A stretch of 28,903 nucleotides of DNA from a virus: the IMG/VR virus record IMGVR_UViG_3300044736_000100, positions 1 through 28,903 of that record; one strand, given 5' to 3'. Each line of letters opens with the position of its first letter. Position 1 is the first letter of the stretch. The translations under genes were made by a program, and so were the position numbers. Below, in pieces: positions 23,499 through 28,903 of the stretch. The notes below the pieces were generated by a model. That model made no database searches, was not told the DNA's origin, and saw only the letters and a list, made by a program, of their open reading frames with translations.

Positions 23499-24633
23499 CG
23501 ATGGCAACGGGGGCGCGTTCGGCCGAAGCCATCGGCTGGGCGCCAAACATGCCCGGCGTGACAACTTCCCGGCTTAGCCGCTTGCGCAGGCGCATCACCG
23601 GCCGCTCGACAAAAACAAAAACAAGCTGGGCCGCCAGGATTGCCGAACCAAGCAAGATCAGAAGCATTTCACCAAAATCAAACACGGCTCCCGACGCCTT
23701 GAGTGCAGAGGCAACCGCCATCATGATCGGACCGTGAATGAGAAAAACCGGGTAGGAGATATCGCCCAACCAGCGGTCTAACTGCAACTCCCGGCCATCC
23801 TTCGCCAGATGGCACGCCATGATGACCGCAAACATCAGTCCGCCGGCGAGCGTGACGAGGCTACCGGGATAGTTCCAGATGAAAACCTTTTGCGAAAATT
23901 TATAGTCGTTGCCGGCGATGAATAGGATCAGCACTACGAGCCACATCGCCCAAAGCGGAACCTTGACGGCAAGTCGTCTGATCTCCCTTTCGTGGACCGC
24001 CAGCGCTGCGCCCATCAGCCATGATCCGAACAGCACAAGTGAGAAGCCGTAATTGAAAGGCAACAGAAAATATAGAAGGATCCCGGCAACGAGGCTTACG
24101 GGAACAGCCAACAGAGCCGGCGATAGCGCGAGCACCGCGCCCCACACGGCATAAAACAGAAGTTCGAAACTAACGGTGTAGGTCGGGGAGAAAGAGCCGA
24201 ATTGCCCGTAATAGCCCGACATACCGAACAAGCTGGCGATAAAATTGTGCAGATTGAGACCGTGGTTCCAGACCACGACGCGATTGGGGCTACCGAGCAA
24301 CACCCATTCGACGAGGCCTGCAAAGCAGGCGCAGACGATCAGGCTCGGAAAAAGCCGGGTTGCGCGCAGCGCGGCATAGCTGCCGATGCTGAAACTGGAT
24401 TTCGTCGATCGAGCGATGCAATAGCCGCTAATGACAATGAAGCCCAAGACATAATCGAACCCGCCAAACTGAAACAGCGGAAACAAGAATTTATAAAAGC
24501 CATCAGACGTCGTTGGGTAAAGCTGTGAGATATCCGACGCGTGCGTGAGGGCGACGCCAAGCGCCAAGAGCCCGCGCAGCCGATTGATAAACGGGTTCAT
24601 ACGCGCGAGCTGAGGGAGGGAAGCGGCGTGCAT
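23467..24633 (-). CDS. Acyltransferase 3 family membrane protein (OafA-like)
   Basis: This 388-aa protein is read leftward (ATG 24633; ATG 24600 at 'MNPFINRLRG' is an alternative). It has about ten hydrophobic segments and the PF01757 opening 'INRLRGLLALGVALTHASD', with the conserved Arg and His, and later 'VISGYCIARS' and 'WLGDISYPVFLIHGPIMMAVA'. Such integral inner-membrane enzymes O-acylate surface glycans such as O-antigen, capsule or exopolysaccharide. In prophages they are known as seroconversion genes that block superinfection. It is placed between spike remnants, overlapping the upstream remnant's end, and its start is 10 bases from leader remnant 4. A second function is unlikely; the sugar target cannot be told. 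Confidence 0.85.
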   Translation of the reverse strand: MHAASLPQLARMNPFINRLRGLLALGVALTHASDISQLYPTTSDGFYKFLFPLFQFGGFDYVLGFIVISGYCIARSTKSSFSIGSYAALRATRLFPSLIVCACFAGLVEWVLLGSPNRVVVWNHGLNLHNFIASLFGMSGYYGQFGSFSPTYTVSFELLFYAVWGAVLALSPALLAVPVSLVAGILLYFLLPFNYGFSLVLFGSWLMGAALAVHEREIRRLAVKVPLWAMWLVVLILFIAGNDYKFSQKVFIWNYPGSLVTLAGGLMFAVIMACHLAKDGRELQLDRWLGDISYPVFLIHGPIMMAVASALKASGAVFDFGEMLLILLGSAILAAQLVFVFVERPVMRLRKRLSREVVTPGMFGAQPMASAERAPVAIATALRKHPAA

Positions 24634-24643
24634 GTGTCTCTAC

Positions 24644-24670
24644 TACCCCGCAACCACCTTGCGAACAAGC
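24644..24670 (+). repeat. Spike leader element copy 4 (degenerate)
   Basis: The 27-bp segment from TACCCCGCAACCACC to GCGAACAAGC resembles those at 23098 and 25740 (two changes in the middle). In frame with the downstream fibre remnant it encodes 'LPRNHLANK', and copies 3 and 5 encode 'LPRNHPANK' and 'LPRNHPTNK' in the corresponding frames. No ATGATCT is left here. It lies 10 bases upstream of the leftward acyltransferase ATG. Confidence 0.55.
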
Positions 24671-24816
24671 GCCTACCCCAACTTTTTCACCTGTACGGCG
24701 GTGGCGGCAGCGGCGGTGTCCCGGTCAATTCCGCCAGTGCGTTCGCTGGCGGCAACGGCATGACCGGGGTCGTGTTCATCACCGAGTTCTGTTCGCAACA
24801 GGTGGCCGGGCACTAA
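24671..24816 (+). pseudogene. 3' remnant of a lost tail fibre gene
   Basis: The frame reads 'FHLYGGGGSGGVPVNSASAFAGGNGMTGVVFITEFCSQQVAGH' and a stop. The Gly-rich 'GGGGSGG...GGNGMTGVVFITE' end is typical for C-termini of phage fibres. No start or upstream domain is present. It overlaps the 3' end of the leftward methyltransferase by 38 bases, as the other remnant does with the acyltransferase. Confidence 0.6.
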
Positions 24817-25609
24817 CGTATTCGCTACATCCGGCACCCCAAAGACCATGCTCTGGATCAATCTCGAAACTTCGAACCTTGCTTAGTCCAAGCCCGGATA
24901 ATTTAGAATGCACTTCCTGGGAAGATGCGGATTCATAGGGATAGCCACCCAACCAGTCGTGAACGTCGTGTGACCAGTTCATGCCGCGGTCGCGCTTGTA
25001 GTTCCTGACGAACCCGATGGGGTCCCAACCGGTGACCGGCAGAAATCCCAGAAAGGCGCTCATGTAGATCAAACGCAAGATCGCCTGGACGAATTTCGGA
25101 CTGCTCTTGTAGAACTTTTTTTCCTTTTTCCAGAACCCGCAGCGCGGCGTCTTGGTATAGATCGCGATAGCGTACAAACCACCGGGTTTTACCAGCGCCG
25201 CAGCGTGCTCGATCGCCCGCCACATATCGCCGGTGTGATGCAACACGCCCCACGAATAGACGACATCGAACATGCCCGTCTTGGCGGGCGATAGATCGAA
25301 AACAGAAGCAACGCTGGCGGTCCACTTGGCATCCGGCGCGTATTTCGTCAGGAGGTCCCGTGTGGTGCTGACGGAGTTTTCATCAATATCGGTTGCCGTG
25401 ACAGATGCGGCACCGAGCGAAAGCGCCGCCAGAGAATGAAGCCCCGAACCGCATCCAATATCGAGGAAGGTTTTTCCCGCGAGACCGTCAGGGAACAGTT
25501 TTCGAACACCAAGAATCGCGGCGTCGATGCGTTTCTGGTCGATTGATTTTGCATAATCACGCCAGTTTTCGCCGAACTCAAAATGGCTCTCGCGATCCGT
25601 CAGGCTCAA
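24779..25609 (-). CDS. Class I SAM-dependent methyltransferase
   Basis: This 276-aa protein is read leftward. It begins at a TTG (25609) with AGGAAG 6 bases upstream, followed by 'SLTDRESHFEFGENWRDYA', a conserved-looking start. Motif I 'FLDIGCGSGLHSLAAL' is at 48-62, the acidic motif II 'VTATDID' at 70-76, and 'FDVVYSWGVLHHTGDMWRAIEHAAALVKPGG' follows, as in Methyltransf_11/12-type enzymes. The C-terminal half is larger than in minimal enzymes. The substrate is unknown; the context of glycan enzymes suggests a sugar or lipid. The stop of a 29-aa membrane peptide lies in its Shine-Dalgarno region, hinting at translational coupling. Confidence 0.8.
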   Translation of the reverse strand: MSLTDRESHFEFGENWRDYAKSIDQKRIDAAILGVRKLFPDGLAGKTFLDIGCGSGLHSLAALSLGAASVTATDIDENSVSTTRDLLTKYAPDAKWTASVASVFDLSPAKTGMFDVVYSWGVLHHTGDMWRAIEHAAALVKPGGLYAIAIYTKTPRCGFWKKEKKFYKSSPKFVQAILRLIYMSAFLGFLPVTGWDPIGFVRNYKRDRGMNWSHDVHDWLGGYPYESASSQEVHSKLSGLGLSKVRSFEIDPEHGLWGAGCSEYVSARPPVANRTR

Positions 25610-25619
25610 TTTCGGCTTC

Positions 25620-25709
25620 CTACGGTAAAAGGGAGTTGATCGCCATACCTAAACCAAAGGTGATCGCAAGGACGATCACACTCATTGCGGAAACTCCAAC
25701 CAATATCAC
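25620..25709 (-). CDS. Possible 29-aa membrane peptide coupled to the methyltransferase
   Basis: The frame from GTG 25709 reads 'ILVGVSAMSVIVLAITFGLG' and ends 'MAINSLLP', a single membrane-spanning helix. A strong AAGGAGG site at 25735-25741 precedes an ATG (25723) that opens only a 5-codon frame, whose TGA overlaps this GTG (GTGA). Its stop is 10 bases before the TTG of the methyltransferase, so the three frames could be coupled. It is too short to be sure; it could be a relic of a longer membrane protein. Confidence 0.35.
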   Translation of the reverse strand: MILVGVSAMSVIVLAITFGLGMAINSLLP

Positions 25710-25739
25710 GGCCTGGCTCTCATTTTATCCGCCCCTCCT

Positions 25740-25828
25740 TACCCCGCAACCACCCCACGAACAAGCGGCAGCGCAGGCAGTTTTCCAAAAATATGGGCAT
25801 GATCTCGCGATGCCTCGTCCCATTCTGA
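25740..25828 (+). repeat. Spike leader element copy 5 (degenerate, start codon kept)
   Basis: Starts TACCCCGCAACCACC and reaches ATGATCTCGCGATGCC at 25799; the distance from CCCC to ATG is 57 bases, exactly as in the intact leaders (16820 to 16877). The reading frame gives 'MISRCLVPF' and a stop, a decayed form of 'MISRRILAAV'. No spike gene follows. In the other direction it stands before the 29-aa peptide/methyltransferase pair. Confidence 0.55.
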
Positions 25829-25851
25829 TCATTCGACGTTCAGCGGCTTAC

Positions 25852-26370
25852 CTAGCGGGCGGTTGGCGGCAGCGGCGCGCCTCCGACCGAAATCCCCGGG
25901 GGCTGCTTGGGAACTCCAGGCCGCTTTCGCGCGGCCGGTGGCGGCGGTGGTGACGGCGGGACAGGGGCGCCGGCTTGTGCCGATGCGGCCGGAGGCTGCG
26001 GCGCGTCGATCTTCGCGGATAAGGCCGCGACCTGGTCGGACAGGCGTTTGATCTCCGCCTGCTGGGCGGCGACAAGTTGCGCGGTCGATTGCACGGTCGC
26101 TGCGATCTGCTGCTGAAAGGCCTGAAAATCCTTCAGCCCGACGGTCTTGTCCGGAACCTCGGCGGGCGCGGCGCCGGGTGCTGGACCCGACGAGGTAAAG
26201 GACGGCAGCGCCGGAAGGGCGTCACGCAAGACGTACCAAGCCCAGGCCGAGGCCGACCCGAGCAACGCCAGCCCGGCGACAACGGCGATCGGCACCCAGC
26301 GCCTGCGTGCAGGCGCCGGCTGGTGCAGGTCCTCGATGTCGTCAGGCGCGTTATTGAACAGATGGGCCAC
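25852..26370 (-). CDS. Single-pass membrane protein with coiled coil and Pro-rich tail
   Basis: This 172-aa protein is read leftward. The start is GTG 26370, supported by GAGGAG 6 bases upstream. A cytosolic N-terminus ('AHLFNNAPDDIEDLHQPAPARRRW') is followed by a membrane helix at about 26-48 ('VPIAVVAGLALLGSASAWAWYVL'), then a helix-rich segment 'VGLKDFQAFQQQIAATVQSTAQLVAAQQAEIKRLSDQVAALSAKID' that is probably coiled coil (about 77-122), and a Pro/Ala-rich tail 'PVPPSPPPPPAARKRPGVPKQPPG'. It is probably anchored in the inner membrane with the rest in the periplasm. I know of no named family. Alone, upstream of the lysis module, it may be spanin-like in layout, but that is only a guess. Confidence 0.7.
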   Translation of the reverse strand: MAHLFNNAPDDIEDLHQPAPARRRWVPIAVVAGLALLGSASAWAWYVLRDALPALPSFTSSGPAPGAAPAEVPDKTVGLKDFQAFQQQIAATVQSTAQLVAAQQAEIKRLSDQVAALSAKIDAPQPPAASAQAGAPVPPSPPPPPAARKRPGVPKQPPGISVGGAPLPPTAR

Positions 26371-26446
26371 CGCGGCTCCTCAATTGTGCGCCCGACTTTA
26401 CGACTTATCCCGCCCGTCACTCAAGACACCCGCAACGTTTCCGCCC

Positions 26447-26509
26447 ATGTCCCAACCGTCTTTCGGCGAGGCCTTGTTGCGCCTGGGCCCAGGGGGACGC
26501 CGAGGCTAG
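26447..26509 (+). pseudogene. Truncated start of a second GH19 endolysin gene
   Basis: ATG 26447 opens 'MSQPSFGEALLRLGPGGRRG' and then a stop. The first part ('SFGEALLRLGP') matches the start of the intact endolysin at 27520 ('SFGDALMRLWP'), after which similarity ends. The 383-bp region 26371-26753 holds nothing else that I can support. It is probably the stub of a lysis gene copy removed by deletion. Confidence 0.45.
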
Positions 26510-26753
26510 CGGCCGTCGCGCGCCGACGGCGCCCGGCATCCGATAACCCTCAAAAATTCAGGACTGACCATGTTCGCACGTCTTCGCGCGATGGGCGCGC
26601 TTGCGTGATTCGGCAGCTACCATGACGAGCGCAGCCTTACGCCGGCAATCCGCGGGAGCTTGCGCCTTCATCGGCGTCGGCGAGGGCTCTCCCGTGTGCA
26701 GCAAGGTCACGCTCGCCGGTCCGTACCGGCTGGGATTTCCAACGAAAGCCCCT

Positions 26754-27155
26754 TCACGGCTGGACCGCCCGATAACTTCTTCCGTTTTTGTTCGGGTCGG
26801 AGTTGTCGCTGGTCGAAAAGATAAAGCCGTTGCCGAAGTAGTGAGAAAAACGCCCGCGACCAAGCGCATCAATATCACCGTGAGACGAGTGCGCCGGTCC
26901 CAGTGCAGTGCCATTCTCACAGATAAAGGCTGTGGACCGTGTTGGATCGCTTGGTGTGTCGGAGCGATTGTTAAGCGACGGCGCCGGCGCCACATAGGCG
27001 AAGCCGGACGCGAACTTTTGGAATGGCCCCTGCAGCGCAAGGCCGCTGCCGCAACCGGGCCAGTAACGGTCCATCGCGACAAGCGAAACAACAAACGAGG
27101 CCGCAACGATACCGATCGCGCCCAACGCTTTGATCCACCAAGGCCACCCTGCCAT
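26754..27155 (-). CDS. Membrane-anchored periplasmic protein of unknown function
   Basis: This protein of about 133 aa is read leftward from ATG 27155 ('MAGWPWWIKALGAIGIVAASFVVSLVAMDRYWP'), with a membrane helix at about 8-28. The periplasmic part contains 'RSTAFICENGTALGPAHSSHGDIDALGRGRFSHYFGNGFIFSTSDNSDPNKNGRSYRAV', a segment of the type 'ENG..LGPAHS.H.DI...G.GRFSH......FS.SDNSDP.TNGR' that I recall from rhizobial polysaccharide-related proteins. The frame is open further upstream but that part lacks such features, so I keep the shorter start; the ribosome site is poor. It could be linked to glycan modification. Two alternative frames over the same bases have no features. Confidence 0.55.
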   Translation of the reverse strand: MAGWPWWIKALGAIGIVAASFVVSLVAMDRYWPGCGSGLALQGPFQKFASGFAYVAPAPSLNNRSDTPSDPTRSTAFICENGTALGPAHSSHGDIDALGRGRFSHYFGNGFIFSTSDNSDPNKNGRSYRAVQP

Positions 27156-27484
27156 CCTCGTTAGATATCCGTGACCGTCGAAATAGACAAGTCCCCAGCC
27201 GGGCCCGCGCGGCTGGCACATTTGCGGGGCAGCTCGACACGCTGACGCCGGCCGCCCTTGCGGCGTCCACAAGCAACGGCGCGAGGTGGTCGGCATTACG
27301 ATCGCTGTCGACGTATATCCCTCCGCAAAGATGATCATGCAGGCGAACCATCCGGCCCACACCGATCGAGTGGGATGCCAGTGGCGTTTCCGCAACGGCG
27401 GTGAGGGTCGAAATCGGTCCGTGCATCGGGCGCGGAAGCAACCCCGCGATCATCCCGCGAACGGGCATGACTTCAATTTTTTTC

Positions 27485-27504
27485 ACCGCCTTCGGGCGGT
27501 TTTT
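27485..27504 (+). terminator. Intrinsic terminator hairpin just before the endolysin
   Basis: ACCGCC-TTCG-GGCGGT makes a 6-bp stem closed by a very stable UUCG tetraloop, followed by a T run (27500-27504). It lies only 15 bases before the endolysin ATG. It would stop rightward transcripts from upstream or attenuate the lysis transcript. The rest of 27156-27519 holds no gene that I can support. Confidence 0.75.
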
Positions 27505-27519
27505 CTTGGGAACAATGCC

Positions 27520-28299
27520 ATGCCGACAAACGCAGTCTCTTTTGGCGACGCCCTCATGCGCCTGTGGCCGAACGGCGATCAGAAGACGCCTGGCCTGCGG
27601 GCCGGCATTATCGAGAGCGCCGAATCCGTGTTCCAACGCCACGGCATCACGACGCCTCTGCTCGCCGCCCATGTGATGGCCCAGATCAGCCACGAATGCG
27701 GCGCCGGTCACGACGTCGTGGAAAACCTGAACTACACCGCGGGCCGCATGATGCAGGTGTGGCCGTCGCGCTTTCCGACCATGGCGAGCGCGCAACCGTA
27801 CGCCGGCAATCCGCGCGCGCTTGCCAACAAGGTCTACAACGGCCGCATGGGCAACGCGTTAGGCTCCGACGATGGTTGGAATTTTCGCGGCCGTGGCGCT
27901 TCGCAGACCACCGGGCGCGAAGGCTATGCGCGGCTGGCGAAGGCAACCGGCCTCGATCTCCTCAACCATCCCGACCTGGTCAACGATCCGCAGCGGTTTC
28001 TCGAATGCGGCGTCGCCGATTTTATCCTGTGCGGCTGCCTGCCGTTCGCCAAGGCCGATGACCTCGTGAACGTCACGCGGCGGCTGAACGGTGGCACCGT
28101 CGGCCTCGCGCAACGCCAGGCCTGGCTCGCCAAATGGAAGGCGGCGCTCGGCTCGGCGCCGCTCGTGTTCGGCTCGGCGCCGGCGCCGGCGAGCGCGCGA
28201 ACACCCGCGCCGGTTGCGCCGCCGCCGTCTGCCGCGAAACCGCAGTCTCTACTCGCGCAATTCATCGCTGCGATCGTCGCGGCTTTCAGGAGGAAGTGA
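27520..28299 (+). CDS. GH19 chitinase-type endolysin
   Basis: This 259-aa protein starts at ATG 27520 (an overlapping ATG at 27515 is out of frame). It shows the GH19 pattern: 'MAQISHECGAGHDVVENLNYTAGRMMQVWPSRFPTM' with the likely catalytic Glu pair E59 and E68, and 'GWNFRGRGASQTTGREGYARLAKATGLDLLNHPDLV'. In phages GH19 enzymes act as endolysins that cut peptidoglycan. After about 215 an Ala/Pro-rich linker leads to a hydrophobic end ('SLLAQFIAAIVAAFRRK') that could touch the membrane. It has no signal peptide, so release should depend on the holin that follows after 31 bases. Confidence 0.88.
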   Translation: MPTNAVSFGDALMRLWPNGDQKTPGLRAGIIESAESVFQRHGITTPLLAAHVMAQISHECGAGHDVVENLNYTAGRMMQVWPSRFPTMASAQPYAGNPRALANKVYNGRMGNALGSDDGWNFRGRGASQTTGREGYARLAKATGLDLLNHPDLVNDPQRFLECGVADFILCGCLPFAKADDLVNVTRRLNGGTVGLAQRQAWLAKWKAALGSAPLVFGSAPAPASARTPAPVAPPPSAAKPQSLLAQFIAAIVAAFRRK

Positions 28300-28330
28300 T
28301 CATGTTTGAACTCATCAGGGGAGGCGTGTG

Positions 28331-28903
28331 ATGGACTGGGGCGATCTTGCAAAACAGGTGGTCTCGCTCGGCGCGCCGATGCTCGGCACCGCGCTTGGCG
28401 GTCCGCTCGGCGGCGTGGCCGGCGAAATTTTGGCCAAGGCAGTCGGATCAGTGAGTGTCACGCCGGCGGCGGTGCAGGCCGCGCTGCCGGCGGCCGATCC
28501 GGCAAAACTTGCGGAGGCGGAAACGCAATGGGCGGAAATGATCCGCGCCGAGGCCGAGACGCAGCGCACCGCGATCTCGGAGACGCAACAGACCATCCGC
28601 GCCGAGATCGCCTCCAGCGATCCGGTGCAGCGCTGGTGGCGGCCGGCCTATGCGTTCGAACTGACGCTCGAATGCGCCGCGCTGTGGATCGTGCTGGTGC
28701 ACGAATTCTGGACCGGCGATATCGCCACCATCAACGCGCTGGTCGGCGCCACCACGCTGCTGGTGGCCTATTGGGGGTTCCGATTCGGCGTGCTAGGCGT
28801 CTATGTCTCCGGCCGCACCCGCGAGAAGGTCTCTGCCGCAAGCGGCCAGGACGCGCCCGGCATGATCGAAAAAATCGTCAAGGCGGTTGTGAAGAAAAAG
28901 TAA
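28331..28903 (+). CDS. 3TM holin family protein (Holin_3TMs type)
   Basis: This 190-aa protein starts at ATG 28331 with GGGGAGG 6 bases upstream (GTG 28328 is possible). The N-terminal region is Gly/Ala-rich ('VSLGAPMLGTALGGPLGGVAGEILAKAV'), then helical ('AKLAEAETQWAEMIRAEAETQRTAISETQQTIRAEIASSDPVQRWWRPAYAFELTLECAALWIVLVHEFW'), with a second hydrophobic part 'ATTLLVAYWGFRFGVLGVYVSGRTREKV'. The 'SSDPVQRWWRPAYA' motif is typical for this holin family of GTA and prophage lysis modules. A 9-codon frame ('MFELIRGGV', 28302-28331) overlaps its start. The stop is the last codon of the window. Confidence 0.85.
   Translation: MDWGDLAKQVVSLGAPMLGTALGGPLGGVAGEILAKAVGSVSVTPAAVQAALPAADPAKLAEAETQWAEMIRAEAETQRTAISETQQTIRAEIASSDPVQRWWRPAYAFELTLECAALWIVLVHEFWTGDIATINALVGATTLLVAYWGFRFGVLGVYVSGRTREKVSAASGQDAPGMIEKIVKAVVKKK

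Noticed and set aside
23098-25766. Integron attC sites
   Set aside because: The repeats lack the GTTRRRY core and its inverted partner, and no integron integrase is present.
26971-27795. Leftward 274-codon frame across terminator and endolysin start
   Set aside because: Part is the shadow of the endolysin; the middle (from 27468) looks somewhat protein-like but has no motif that I can name, so it is not called.

Overview
The window is a high-GC alphaproteobacterial chromosome segment. It is most likely from the Bradyrhizobium/Rhodopseudomonas/Nitrobacter group. I infer this from codon use, from the gene-transfer-agent (GTA) type tail gene order, and from the chromosomal palindromic repeats between genes; no marker gene in the window fixes the genus.

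Layout. (1) 1-1893: head-tail connector, head closure, tail terminator (DUF3168) and TP901-1 major tail protein, in the GTA gp6-gp9 order. (2) 1894-6411: an AT-richer cargo island that splits the tail operon between major tail protein and tail chaperone. It carries a LexA-type box and promoter, a MerR-like regulator read leftward, a divergent operon of a 135-aa unknown and a large HD phosphohydrolase fused to a PD-(D/E)XK nuclease domain, and two small leftward unknown genes. (3) 6412-14158: the tail operon resumes with gp10, its chaperone, a very short tape measure, DUF2460, DUF2163 hub, NlpC/P60 peptidase and the large GTA TIM-barrel/baseplate protein. Most gaps here are filled by palindromic repeats of six families, one nested inside another. 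This suggests long residence in the chromosome (a GTA or old domesticated prophage). (4) 14159-16806: a leftward small membrane protein and a DUF2793 tail fibre. (5) 16807-25851: a tail-spike diversification zone. A leader element (5' UTR plus signal-peptide start) is present in two near-identical copies heading beta-helix spike genes, one of them frameshifted. Three degenerate copies head lost spikes. Three leftward surface-glycan-type enzyme genes (sugar O-methyltransferase-like, acyltransferase 3, class I methyltransferase) are wedged between these leaders and spike 3' remnants. (6) 25852-28903: two leftward membrane-anchored proteins, then the lysis module: GH19 endolysin preceded by an intrinsic terminator hairpin, and a 3TM holin.

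How it fits together: the rightward genes build the neck and tail of a phage-like particle, the spike zone would set receptor specificity, the leftward enzymes could alter the surface glycans that such particles bind, and the last genes lyse the cell. The HD-nuclease island is an extra, probably a nucleotide- or DNA-directed defence or exclusion cargo with possible SOS-linked transcription. Capsid, portal and terminase genes are not in the window, so prophage and GTA cannot be told apart fully.
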